From Rhodoplanes sp. Z2-YC6860 (GTDB taxonomy: Bacteria; Pseudomonadota; Alphaproteobacteria; Rhizobiales; Xanthobacteraceae): DNA of 64,000 nucleotides. Positions 51,613 through 60,670 of this stretch are shown piece after piece. Position 1 is the stretch's first letter; the number at the start of each line of letters is the position of its first letter. The position numbers were made by a program, and so were the translations under genes. The DNA is taken from assembly GCF_001579845.1 (NCBI RefSeq), contig NZ_CP007440.1, positions 4,734,029 to 4,798,028 of the forward strand, written 5' to 3'. The notes beneath the pieces are model-generated. The model made no database searches. It was not told where the DNA came from and worked only from the letters and a program-made list of their open reading frames with translations.

Positions 51613-52859
51613 CAGAAGCCGCCCACATCGAGGCTGTCAGCCAGCCCCTCCCCGACCGCGCTGACCACCTGGCCCTGCTCGGCGACGTCCGCCGCGGCAC
51701 CGAGATTGTGCACGGTCACCGACTGCGTCACGCGCTGCCACACGTCATGGATCAGATAGATGCGGGTCACTGTCCAGAACGCCAGAACGGCGGCGACGTA
51801 GGCAACCGCAAATGCGGCCATGTACGCCGGCTCCTGCACGAACCTCTGCACAAACTCGACGCTCGAAGACGAGTCACTCAGCCCGGCAAACGCCATGACA
51901 AACACGGCGCCAACAACGGCCGACACCGCGACCAAGATCAGCATACTCCAACCGATCACCTTCCAGTAGAGACCGATCAGCTGGCTGCTGCGCAGCTCCG
52001 ATTCAAAGCTCACCTCGCCGAAGCGGATGCCAGAGGCCCACCAGCGCCATTCGATGGCCTTGTAGATGCCGTAGAAGAACGGCGCGGCGATCACGCAGGA
52101 AATGATCAGCGAGAACGTCACCATGTCTGCCGAATTGGCTGACAACGATAACGACATCGCCACCGTTCCAGCCGAAGCCAACACCCCGACCGCGACCCAA
52201 CCGAGAACCCACAAGCCCCAGGCGCGTCGCAGGAGACCGCCGCCAGTCGCGACGAAGCCGCCGGCCAGGTTGCCATAGGCGGTGTGGCGCATCTTGTAGC
52301 GCTCGAGTACGGCCTGTCGCCACGGCAGCGCAAATCCGAGAGTGACCGCCGTGAGCAGCGTCCAAAGGCCAACGCGCCACGCGTAGCCCAGGCCCGAGCC
52401 GCCCATCGAGAAGCGCACGCCGCGCCACACTGTGCGGGTCAGCCGGTAGCGGCGCGCCCGATAGACCGCGAACTGGATGAACAAGTAGTAGAACAGCGCA
52501 AGCGGCGTGCTGGCGAAGGCCTGCAGGCGCTCGGCCTCGATGCCGAGCAGGAAGTAGGTGAGATAGAGCGGCACGAGGATTGCGAGCGCGAACAGGAAGC
52601 CGATCAGCAATTCCTTTGCTGTGCCGGTGTATTCCGGCGCATCGCCGTCGACCGAGGTGTGCGACCACAGATGCCGCCGCATATCCGTGGCGAGCCAGAA
52701 GCGATAGAAGCCGACCGTGACCAATTCGAGCAGCGCGCCACGCATGACGAGCCGGCGGTAGGCCGGCCGGCCGTTTTCGAACACGATGCGGCTCGTGGCC
52801 GGGGTCGGCTCCGGCGGCGCGACAGGGGGCGAAAAGACCGCAATGAGAACGTCATTCAT
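51612..52859 (-). CDS. DUF898 (YjgN-like) membrane protein
   Basis: A 415-residue protein with about eight helices. FENGRPAYRRLVMRGALLELVTVGFYRFWLATDMRRHLW and GSGLGYAWRVGLWTLLTAVTLGFALPW match the DUF898 pattern. Function unknown. It overlaps the M48 gene by one base and precedes it, so the two are translated together; it could hold or present substrates for the protease. ATG at 52859; a TTG three codons upstream is also possible. Confidence 0.85.
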   Translation of the reverse strand: MNDVLIAVFSPPVAPPEPTPATSRIVFENGRPAYRRLVMRGALLELVTVGFYRFWLATDMRRHLWSHTSVDGDAPEYTGTAKELLIGFLFALAILVPLYLTYFLLGIEAERLQAFASTPLALFYYLFIQFAVYRARRYRLTRTVWRGVRFSMGGSGLGYAWRVGLWTLLTAVTLGFALPWRQAVLERYKMRHTAYGNLAGGFVATGGGLLRRAWGLWVLGWVAVGVLASAGTVAMSLSLSANSADMVTFSLIISCVIAAPFFYGIYKAIEWRWWASGIRFGEVSFESELRSSQLIGLYWKVIGWSMLILVAVSAVVGAVFVMAFAGLSDSSSSVEFVQRFVQEPAYMAAFAVAYVAAVLAFWTVTRIYLIHDVWQRVTQSVTVHNLGAAADVAEQGQVVSAVGEGLADSLDVGGF

Positions 52860-53004
52860 GGAGATCAATCGCTTTTCTTGAGTGAATCATCGCGGACGAG
52901 AAATGGAACGGACCAAAAAGCCGGCCAGCCGGAACCCGGCCGCCGATACACCTTGCCATTTGGTCGATTGGGGCTCAGCCCGGGTTCAATTGGCCCCGGT
53001 TCAA

Positions 53005-53808
53005 TCAGCGGATGACCGCCAGGCCCTGATCTTTGACCTGATAAACCCGCCGATCCATCAGATCGCGGGGGCCGCCGCTCGGTCGATTTGGGTCGTAGAT
53101 CAGCGCGCAGGCGACATAATCGACCTTGGCGCCGCCCTCGCTGGTGAACTCGTCGAGCCAGCCGGTCGACATCAGCCGGCAGATCGGGGTGATGAAGTGG
53201 CGCAGCCACCGGCCGCCTTCGGTCACCACGCCGCCGACCAGCATGGTGGCCTGCGGTTCCTTCAGCCAGCGCACGACGCAAACGTCGCTGCTGGAGAGCC
53301 GCAACCGCACGTCGATCGCCGAGATGCCGGTCGAGGGCGTCGGATAGCTCTTGCAGAATTCGAGCTTCCAGTCGCTGTCGGCATAGTCGAAATAGGCCGG
53401 TGCCCGGTCCCAGAAGCGCTTGAGCCGAGCGCGTGTCACCGGCTCGCGCTGATCGCGCTCGAACATGTCGGGGACGATCGAATAGGGAAACCGTTGGAGC
53501 GCCCTGCCGTCACTGACGGTAAACAAACCATAGATGCTGGCGATCTTGCGTGTCGTTGCCGGCTGTGCGGCGTCGGCAACGGTGGACGCATCCGCGCCCT
53601 GCTCCAGTCCCGGCACATCCTTGGCCAGAGCGTCGAGCCCGTTCTCCTCGGCGGTCTTGATGGTGTAATCGAGAGCCGCGGCGTAGCCGAGCTGGAGGCT
53701 GGACGCCGGCATGACCCATTCCAGAACGGTCACGGCGTAAGTCGCCCAGGAAATGACCGCAATGCAGCCGACCGTGGCGGCAAATGCGACCGCAATCCGC
53801 GCTTTCAT
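53005..53808 (-). CDS. Exported or membrane-anchored protein of unknown function
   Basis: A 267-residue protein with an N-terminal hydrophobic stretch (IAVAFAATVGCIAVISWATYAVTVLEW) that could be a signal anchor. The rest is soluble with a few cysteines (FCKSYPTP, DVCVVRW, PICRLM, VACALIYD). No family recognised. It lies alone between ATP12 and DUF898, all leftward, with 145-bp and 71-bp gaps. Confidence 0.65.
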   Translation of the reverse strand: MKARIAVAFAATVGCIAVISWATYAVTVLEWVMPASSLQLGYAAALDYTIKTAEENGLDALAKDVPGLEQGADASTVADAAQPATTRKIASIYGLFTVSDGRALQRFPYSIVPDMFERDQREPVTRARLKRFWDRAPAYFDYADSDWKLEFCKSYPTPSTGISAIDVRLRLSSSDVCVVRWLKEPQATMLVGGVVTEGGRWLRHFITPICRLMSTGWLDEFTSEGGAKVDYVACALIYDPNRPSGGPRDLMDRRVYQVKDQGLAVIR

Positions 53809-53879
53809 CGGCCAGAGCTCCCGTCCGAGAAACGCCTAGCAGAAACCGGTTAGCCGATGCTGAATACGGGCGGCTCGGG

Positions 53880-54683
53880 TTAACTCCGGAGCGCCGCCAA
53901 CACCGCGGCTGCAGCGTCGAATTCCCTTCTCCGATAGGCGCGCCGATCGAGCGCCAGTTCGTCGCGACCCCAGAATTGCATATTCCAGTCCTCGTCGACA
54001 TGGGCCGCGGTCCAGACCTCATCAGGCGAAAGCCTCCCCGCCGCAAGTGCGAGTGCGAGCAGCGCCGAGCCGGTCAGCGCCGTCACGACGTGAAGCGCAC
54101 CAAGCCGCCACGCGCCCGCGATGCCTTCGCTTGATGAAATGATCGCTCGCGCCTTCGCAACTGACTCCGGCGGCTGCTCGACATGCATCACCCCCTCGGC
54201 CAGCACGAAGCGCGCGCCGAAGCTCTCGCGAGCCCAATCGAGCACCGGATCCCAATGCGTTTGCTGAAGGGCAACAAGCCCGTCGGGATCGGACGCGCGA
54301 TAGAACAGCATGTCGGTGCCGAGATACTTTTCGATCTCGTCGGCGACCGGCTGCGGCGCCGCGGCCACACCATCGATGATCGAATTGGCGAGGCGGCTGA
54401 GCGGCATCGCGGCCGGATCGATCACCTTCTCCTGCGCCTGCCATTCGGCGGCGATCGCCTGCGCGAGGTCGTGCGCCGGCGCCGCGAGCGGCTTGCGTGC
54501 CGGCGAACGCACCGGGCGGCCGTCGAGCAACACCGCGTAGCCGCCCTCGCCTTCGCTCCTGTGTTCGCTCGCTGACGCATCGTTGTAGAAGCGCACGCGC
54601 AAGTTCGTGCGCATGCTGCGCCGCGCAGCTTCCATCGGATCGAGCGGCTGGTTCTCAAAAATGTCTTCGAAAATGTCACGCAT
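53880..54683 (-). CDS. ATP12-family F1-ATPase assembly chaperone
   Basis: A 267-residue protein of the ATP12 family, which binds the F1 alpha subunit during ATP synthase assembly and is characteristic of alphaproteobacteria and mitochondria. MRDIFEDIFENQPLDPMEAARR is the typical N-terminus, and YKPLA-type/RFVLAEGVMHVEQP and DEDWNMQFWGRDELALDRRAYRRREFDAA match the family. An in-frame ATG at 54755 is also open (24 residues longer); the shorter start was chosen by homology. No F1 genes are in the window. Confidence 0.85.
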   Translation of the reverse strand: MRDIFEDIFENQPLDPMEAARRSMRTNLRVRFYNDASASEHRSEGEGGYAVLLDGRPVRSPARKPLAAPAHDLAQAIAAEWQAQEKVIDPAAMPLSRLANSIIDGVAAAPQPVADEIEKYLGTDMLFYRASDPDGLVALQQTHWDPVLDWARESFGARFVLAEGVMHVEQPPESVAKARAIISSSEGIAGAWRLGALHVVTALTGSALLALALAAGRLSPDEVWTAAHVDEDWNMQFWGRDELALDRRAYRRREFDAAAAVLAALRS

Positions 54684-54912
54684 CTGTTCAGCAGGGGTAT
54701 GAGCGGATTCCGGTGCCGATGTTGTGATCGTCTTTGTGCGGCGCAGCAAGGCCATTCATCGGCGCGACACACGATAACGTCGCCATAAATGGAGTCTGCA
54801 AATCCGCTATTTCAAGGCGTTTGGCCTTGGTTGCACCGCCACATTATGGCGTTGCAGCGTGCGGCAGCGCCGCGCACCTTTGCGCCCATGCCAGTTATGT
54901 CCACCTGGGCGG

Positions 54913-54994
54913 TGGAATTCACTGTTTTTGTCTACTAAAATTCCAAACTGCAATGGAATCAGGCGGTACTAGGAACCGCCAACTGCCTTGGAAT
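54913..54994. promoter_or_regulatory. TGGAAT cluster upstream of the 2-oxoacid oxidoreductase operon
   Basis: TGGAAT occurs at 54913, 54954 and 54989, and inverted (ATTCCA) at 54940; the pair at 54940 and 54954 forms a dyad. GGCGGT/ACCGCC (54962-54980) is a second dyad. All lie in the 386-bp gene-free region 54684-55069 upstream of the operon. Probable regulatory region; regulator unknown. Confidence 0.45.
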
Positions 54995-55069
54995 TGGTCC
55001 CTTCGAAGTTACGTCACGCGAGCTCCCGGGAATTCGCGAAACAACAAGGGCCGCGTGAACGAGGAAGTG

Positions 55070-56872
55070 ATGAAGTCGACGAATATTGCGAACCCTGACT
55101 ACTTCCACAAAGTGGTTGATTGTCAGTGGGCCTGCCCAGCACACACGCCTGTCCCCGAATACATCCGACTGATCGCAGAAGGCCGCTACAGCGACGCCTA
55201 CATGATCAATTGGAAGTCCAACGTGTTTCCGGGAATTCTCGGACGCACCTGCGACAGACCGTGCGAGCCCGCGTGCCGCCGCGGCCGCGTCGAAGACAAC
55301 CCCGTCGCGATCTGCCGGCTGAAGCGTGTTGCCGCCGACTACAAGGGCGACGACATCAAGCAGCGGATGCCCAAGCCCTCGCCGAAGAACGGCAAGCGCG
55401 TCGCGCTGATCGGCGGCGGACCGGCTTCGCTCGCCGTGGCGCGCGATCTCGCACCACTTGGATACCTCTGCACAGTGTTCGATCAGGACCCGCAGGCCGG
55501 CGGCATGATGCGAACGCAGATTCCAAAGTTCCGTCTGCCGAACAGCGTGATCGATGAGGAAACCGGCTACATCCTCGATCTCGGCATCGAGTTCAAAGGC
55601 GGCACGCGCATCGACAGCTTGAAGAAGCTGCTCGCGGAAAATTATGACGCGATCTTCGTCGGCTCCGGCGCGCCGCGCGGCCGCGAGCTCGATATCCCGG
55701 GCCGCAAGGAAGCCGCGAAGAACATCCACATCGGTATCGACTGGCTGTCGTCGGTGTCGTTCGGCCACACCGACAAGATCGGCAAGCGCGTCATCGTGCT
55801 CGGCGGCGGCAACACCGCGATGGACTGCTGCCGCACCGCGCGCCGCCTCGGCGGCGACGACGTGAAGGTGGTGGTGCGCTCCGGCTTCGAGGAGATGAAA
55901 GCCTCGCCGTGGGAAAAAGAAGACGCCATGCATGAGGACATTCCGATCCTCAACATGCTGGTGCCCAAGGCCTTCACCCACGACAACGGCAAGCTGACCG
56001 GCGTGACCTTCGAGAAGGTCAAAGCGGTCCGTGACGAGAAGGGCCGCCGCAAGCTGGTGCCCACGGGCGAGCCGGACCAGCATTTCGAGTGCGACGACGT
56101 GCTCGTCGCTGTCGGCCAGGAGAACGCCTTCCCCTGGATCGAGCGCGACATCGGCATCGAGTTCGACAAGTGGGACATGCCGAAGGTCGATCCGACGACG
56201 ATGGCCTCGACCAACCCGAAGGTGTTCTTCGGCGGCGACGCGGCCTTCGGCCCGAAGAACATCATCTGGGCGGTTGCGCACGGCCACGACGCCGCGCTGT
56301 CGATCCACAAGTTCTGCTCCGGCGAGAACATCACCGAGCGCCCCCTGCCCGAGGTGACCATCTCGTCGCAGAAGATGGGCATCCACGAGTGGAGCTACGA
56401 CAACGACATCTCGAACGACATGCGCTTCAAGGTGCCTCACCGCGAGAAGGTCATCGCGCTGAAGGACATCAAGGCCGAGGTCGAACTGGGCTTCGATCCG
56501 AAACTCGGCTTCGGCGAGGCGCAGCGCTGCCTGAACTGCGACGTGCAGACCGTGTTCACCTCGCAGCTCTGCATCGAATGCGATGCCTGCGTCGACATCT
56601 GCCCGATGGACTGCATCACCTTCACGCCGAATGCCGACGAGCCGGAGTTGCGCACGCATCTGCGCGCACCGTCCAACAACGCCACGCAGGACCTTTACGT
56701 CGCCGACGGCCTGAAGACCGGCCGGGTGATGGTGAAAGACGAGGACGTCTGCCTGCACTGCGGGCTTTGTGCCGAACGCTGCCCCACCGGAGCGTGGGAC
56801 ATGCAGAAGTATCTCATCGATATGACCCACGCGGGTAAGCCATGTCAGCCACAGCGCCGATCAGCAGCGTAA
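55070..56872 (+). CDS. NAD(P)/FAD iron-sulphur oxidoreductase subunit (GltD-like) of a 2-oxoacid oxidoreductase operon
   Basis: A 600-residue protein. N-terminal cysteines (DCQWACPAHTPVPEYIRLIAEGRYSDAY and GRTCDRPCEPACRRG) are the GltD-type Fe-S domain. GGGPASLAVARDLA and VLGGGNTAMDCCRTARRLGG are FAD and NAD(P) sites. The C-terminus has a two-cluster ferredoxin (CIECDACVDICPMDC and CLHCGLCAERCPTGAW). It probably moves electrons between NAD(P)H and the 2-oxoacid oxidoreductase or ferredoxin. ATG at 55070 with GAGGAA upstream. It overlaps the next gene by 31 bp. Confidence 0.9.
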   Translation: MKSTNIANPDYFHKVVDCQWACPAHTPVPEYIRLIAEGRYSDAYMINWKSNVFPGILGRTCDRPCEPACRRGRVEDNPVAICRLKRVAADYKGDDIKQRMPKPSPKNGKRVALIGGGPASLAVARDLAPLGYLCTVFDQDPQAGGMMRTQIPKFRLPNSVIDEETGYILDLGIEFKGGTRIDSLKKLLAENYDAIFVGSGAPRGRELDIPGRKEAAKNIHIGIDWLSSVSFGHTDKIGKRVIVLGGGNTAMDCCRTARRLGGDDVKVVVRSGFEEMKASPWEKEDAMHEDIPILNMLVPKAFTHDNGKLTGVTFEKVKAVRDEKGRRKLVPTGEPDQHFECDDVLVAVGQENAFPWIERDIGIEFDKWDMPKVDPTTMASTNPKVFFGGDAAFGPKNIIWAVAHGHDAALSIHKFCSGENITERPLPEVTISSQKMGIHEWSYDNDISNDMRFKVPHREKVIALKDIKAEVELGFDPKLGFGEAQRCLNCDVQTVFTSQLCIECDACVDICPMDCITFTPNADEPELRTHLRAPSNNATQDLYVADGLKTGRVMVKDEDVCLHCGLCAERCPTGAWDMQKYLIDMTHAGKPCQPQRRSAA

Positions 56873-58689
56873 ACGACTTCGTCGTCCGGTTCGCCAACGT
56901 CAACGGGTCCGGATCGGCAAGCGCCAACGAGATGTTCGCCCGTTCGATCATCCGGCACGGCGTGCCGGTGTCGCCGCGCAACATCTTCCCGTCCAACATC
57001 CAGGGCCTGCCGACCTGGTACGAGGTGCGCGTCACCGAGGACGGCCATCTCGGCGCCCGCGGCGGCGTCGACATGATGGTCGCGATGAACCCGCAGACCT
57101 GGGACAAGGATGTCGCCTCGATCGAGCCCGGCGGCTACCTGTTCTACGACTCGACCAAGCCGATGCCCGCCTCGAAGTTCCGCGAGGACATCACGGTGAT
57201 TGGCGTGCCGCTCACCGCCATCACCAACTCGACCTACACCGATCCGCGCCAGCGGCAGCTGTTCAAGAACATCATCTATCTCGGGGCGCTGTCGGCGCTG
57301 CTCGACATGGATCCGAAGGTGATCGAACAGCTCATCGGCGAACAGTACAAGACGAAGGAGAAGCTGCTCTCCTCCAACGTCCATGCGCTGCATCTCGGCC
57401 GCGACTGGGCGCTGCAGAATCTGAAATGCCCGATCGGGCTCCGCGTACAGAAGGCCGACAAGGTCGGCGACCGCATCTTCGTCGAAGGCAACAATGCCGC
57501 TGCGCTCGGCGCAGTCTATGGCGGCGCCACGGTCTGCGCCTGGTATCCGATCACGCCGTCGTCGTCGCTCGCCGATGCCTTCACGAGTCACTGCAAACGG
57601 CTGCGCCACGATCCGGAGACCAAGAAGGCGAAGTACGCCATCGTCCAGGGCGAAGACGAGATCGCCTCCATCGGCATCGTGGTCGGCGCCGGCTGGAACG
57701 GCGCCCGCGCCTTCACGGCAACATCGGGCCCCGGCGTCTCACTGATGACCGAGTTCATCGGGCTGACGTACTTTGCCGAAATTCCTGCCGTGATCATGAA
57801 CGTGCAGCGCGCCGGCCCCTCCACCGGCATGCCGACCCGCACCCAGCAGTGCGACGTGATCTCCTGCGCCTACGCCTCGCACGGCGACACCAAGCATCCG
57901 CTGCTCTTCCCCGAAGACCCGCACGAGGCCTTCGAGATGGCGGCGCAGTGCTTCGACCTCGCCGAACGGCTGCAGTCGACGGTCTTCCTGATGCTCGACC
58001 TCGACATCGGCATGAACCACCGGCTCTGCCGCCCGTTCAAATGGGACGAAAGCAAGCAATACGACCGCGGCAAGGTGATGACGGCCGCGATGCTCGACGA
58101 GGGGCGCGACTTCGGCCGCTATCTCGACGTCGACGGCGACGGCATCCCGTTCCGTACCTATCCGGGCACGCATCCGACCAAAGGCTCGTACTTCACCCGC
58201 GGCACGTCTCGCGACCGGTATGCGCGCTACTCCGAGGAAGGCGCGGTCTACCAGGACAACATGCAACGGCTGTTGCGGAAGTTCGAAACCGCGAAGGACC
58301 TCGTGCCCCGGCCGCTGCAGGCCAATGCGCAGAAGCCCACGAAATACGGCGTGATCTATTACGGCTCGACCTCACCTGCCATGGACGAGGCAGTCGGAAT
58401 GCTCGAGGCGCGCGGCCACCAGCTCGACCGGTTGCGCATCCGCGCCTTCCCGTTCCACTCGAGCGTGGCGAGCTTCATCGCCGACCACGACTTCGTCTAT
58501 GTGGTCGAGCAGAACCGCGATGCGCAGCTTCGCCAGCTCATCGTCAACGAGAACGGCATCGATCCGGTGCGCCTCGTGCCGATCCTGCACTACGACGGCA
58601 CGCCGATCACCGCCCGCTTCATCGCCAAGGCGATCGGCGACCATCAGGACCAGCTCAAAGTTACTCCGCTGCGGAAAGTGGTGTCATGA
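56842..58689 (+). CDS. korA: 2-oxoacid:ferredoxin oxidoreductase, fused gamma-alpha subunit
   Basis: A 615-residue protein. The gamma domain (about 1-190) holds FANVNGSGSASANEMFARSIIRHG, and the alpha domain follows with NNAAALGAVYGGATVCAWYPITPSSSLADAF, the pyrimidine-binding region. The fused gamma-alpha layout is typical of KorA. With KorB it makes 2-oxoglutarate (or a related 2-oxoacid) oxidative decarboxylation to acyl-CoA with reduced ferredoxin. It overlaps the GltD-like gene upstream and KorB downstream (ATGA). Confidence 0.9.
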   Translation: MSATAPISSVNDFVVRFANVNGSGSASANEMFARSIIRHGVPVSPRNIFPSNIQGLPTWYEVRVTEDGHLGARGGVDMMVAMNPQTWDKDVASIEPGGYLFYDSTKPMPASKFREDITVIGVPLTAITNSTYTDPRQRQLFKNIIYLGALSALLDMDPKVIEQLIGEQYKTKEKLLSSNVHALHLGRDWALQNLKCPIGLRVQKADKVGDRIFVEGNNAAALGAVYGGATVCAWYPITPSSSLADAFTSHCKRLRHDPETKKAKYAIVQGEDEIASIGIVVGAGWNGARAFTATSGPGVSLMTEFIGLTYFAEIPAVIMNVQRAGPSTGMPTRTQQCDVISCAYASHGDTKHPLLFPEDPHEAFEMAAQCFDLAERLQSTVFLMLDLDIGMNHRLCRPFKWDESKQYDRGKVMTAAMLDEGRDFGRYLDVDGDGIPFRTYPGTHPTKGSYFTRGTSRDRYARYSEEGAVYQDNMQRLLRKFETAKDLVPRPLQANAQKPTKYGVIYYGSTSPAMDEAVGMLEARGHQLDRLRIRAFPFHSSVASFIADHDFVYVVEQNRDAQLRQLIVNENGIDPVRLVPILHYDGTPITARFIAKAIGDHQDQLKVTPLRKVVS

Positions 58690-59741
58690 CCTACATCGCC
58701 AAGCCGAAATTCCATCATCGCGACCTGCCGAAGAACGAACTCGGCTACACCCACCGCGACTACGAAGGCAAGATATCGACGCTGTGCGCGGGCTGCGGCC
58801 ACGACTCGATCACGGCCGCGATCATCGAGGCCTGCTTCGATCTTTCGATCGAGCCGCACCGGGTGGCCAAGATCTCCGGCATCGGCTGCTCGTCGAAGAC
58901 GCCGGACTATTTCCTCGGCAACTCGCACGGCTTCAACACCGTGCACGGCCGCATGCCGTCGGTGCTCACCGGCGCCAACCTCGCCAACCGCGAGCTCATT
59001 TATCTGGGCGTGTCCGGCGATGGAGACAGCGCCTCGATCGGCTTCGGCCAGTTCGCCCACTCCATCCGCCGTGGCGTCAACATGACGTATATCGTCGAGA
59101 ACAACGGCGTCTACGGCCTGACCAAAGGCCAGTTCTCGGCCACCGCCGACCGCGGCTCGAAGTCGAAGCGCGGTGTCACCAACTCCGACAACGCCATCGA
59201 CATGGTCGCCATCGCGCTGCAACTCGGCGCGACCTACGTGGCGCGGAGCTTCTCCGGGGACAAGCACCAGCTCGTGCCGATCATCGAGGGCGCGATCCGC
59301 CATCAGGGCGCGGCTTTCATCGATGTAATCAGCCCCTGCATCGCCTTCAACAACCACACCGGCTCGACCAAGAGCTTCGATTATGTGCGCGAGCATAACG
59401 AGGCGGTGAACCGGCTCGACGTCATCACCGGCCGCGCGCCGATCAGCATCGATCAGGCGCCCGGCACGGTGCAGGTCGTCGAACAGCACGACGGCACGAA
59501 GCTCGCGCTGCGCAAGATCGACGCCGATTACGACGTGCATGACCGTCTGGCGGCGATGGCGTTCCTGCAGAAGCATGCCGCCAAGGGCCAGGTGGTCACC
59601 GGCCTGCTCTACGTTGACCCGGAGGCGGACGACCTGCACGCCAACCTGAACACGGTCGAGAAGGCTCTGAATACACTGGAGGCAAAGGACCTTTGCCCGG
59701 GCTCCTCGGCGCTGGAAAAGATCAACGCGAGCTTGCGCTAG
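58686..59741 (+). CDS. korB: 2-oxoacid:ferredoxin oxidoreductase, beta subunit
   Basis: A 351-residue thiamin-diphosphate subunit. CAGCGHDSITAAI and GIGCSSKTPDYF are the cysteine-containing KorB motifs, and GVSGDGDSASIGFGQFAHSIRRGVNMTYIVENNGVYG is the thiamin-diphosphate site. Translation is coupled to korA by ATGA overlap. The 3' end overlaps the convergent amidinohydrolase-type gene by 20 bp, so the two transcripts are antisense at their ends. Confidence 0.92.
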   Translation: MTYIAKPKFHHRDLPKNELGYTHRDYEGKISTLCAGCGHDSITAAIIEACFDLSIEPHRVAKISGIGCSSKTPDYFLGNSHGFNTVHGRMPSVLTGANLANRELIYLGVSGDGDSASIGFGQFAHSIRRGVNMTYIVENNGVYGLTKGQFSATADRGSKSKRGVTNSDNAIDMVAIALQLGATYVARSFSGDKHQLVPIIEGAIRHQGAAFIDVISPCIAFNNHTGSTKSFDYVREHNEAVNRLDVITGRAPISIDQAPGTVQVVEQHDGTKLALRKIDADYDVHDRLAAMAFLQKHAAKGQVVTGLLYVDPEADDLHANLNTVEKALNTLEAKDLCPGSSALEKINASLR

Positions 59742-60639
59742 CCGTCCCAGACGACTGGCACCGGAGCTCCGGTTGCGCGGAAGCGCCCGACCGCCGGTCG
59801 AGCCGTAGCGTCAGGCAGAAGGCCGAGCCGCCGCTGCGCAGGAATGCGCCGAGCGGCACGATCGCAACCCGATAGCCGCGCTCGGCGAGTTCCGCTCGCA
59901 GCCGCTCGCTGCAAGCCGACATCACCAGTGTGCCATCGAGGCACACGGCATTGGCGGCAAGCTTGCCGGCGTCGCCCTCACCGATTTCGATCCGCCAGTC
60001 TTTGCCCACCCGCTCGGCGATCGTCGCCCGGCCTGCCGCCGTGAACGCGCCGGGGACATAAAGCACCTCGCCGCCGGGCAGCGGACAGAGCGCGGTGTCC
60101 ATGTGATAGAAGCGCGGATCGACGAGCTCGAGCGCGACCGCTTCGACGCCGAAAGTATCCCCCACCAGGCGCCGAGCCGCAGCATGCGAGCGCGGGCCGA
60201 AGCCCATCCAGAACAGATTGCGCGTGTGATCGAACACACAGTCGCCCGCGCCCTCCAGCACCATGCCGTCCGGCATGTCCTGGACGGCGTGAACCACACC
60301 GCGCGCTTTCAGCGCGTGAAACATCGCACGGAAGTGCGGCTCCTCGGCCTGGCGCTCAGGATGACGAAAGCGCGCAAGCAGTGCCTTGCCGTCGAGCACC
60401 ACCGCCGCGTTCGCCGCGAACACCAGATCGGGCAGCCTCTCGACGGCGGGAACGAGCTCGATCGTCGCGCCGCGCGCGAGCAGCGCACCACGCAGGTCCG
60501 CCCATTGCCGCTGCGCCTGCTCCGCCAGCACGGTTTCGTGCCGCTGCCAATCCAGCGGATTCATCCAGGGATTGATCGCATAGAGCACGCCGAAATGCGT
60601 CGGCCTGCACATCAGAAAAAGCAGGCGTTGATTGTTCAT
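59722..60639 (-). CDS. Amidinotransferase/dimethylarginine dimethylaminohydrolase-family enzyme
   Basis: A 305-residue protein of the pentein superfamily: FAANAAVVLDGKALLARFRHPERQAEE, EGAGDCVFDHTRN (catalytic His/Asp region), FYHMDTALCPLPGGEVLYVPGAF, and SGGSAFCLTLRLD with the nucleophilic Cys. The DDAH or arginine deiminase type is fitting. Starting ATG at 60639. With the ornithine aminotransferase gene next to it (31-bp gap), it probably channels arginine-like substrates to citrulline or ornithine. Confidence 0.86.
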   Translation of the reverse strand: MNNQRLLFLMCRPTHFGVLYAINPWMNPLDWQRHETVLAEQAQRQWADLRGALLARGATIELVPAVERLPDLVFAANAAVVLDGKALLARFRHPERQAEEPHFRAMFHALKARGVVHAVQDMPDGMVLEGAGDCVFDHTRNLFWMGFGPRSHAAARRLVGDTFGVEAVALELVDPRFYHMDTALCPLPGGEVLYVPGAFTAAGRATIAERVGKDWRIEIGEGDAGKLAANAVCLDGTLVMSACSERLRAELAERGYRVAIVPLGAFLRSGGSAFCLTLRLDRRSGASAQPELRCQSSGTASASSR

Positions 60640-60670
60640 GCTCCCCTCCTTCCCCTCTCGTGCCGTTCGC

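Noticed and set aside
57426-59741. Long plus-strand frame joined to korB
   Set aside because: Its first part is an out-of-frame reading of korA. Only the last 351 codons are korB, which starts at 58686.
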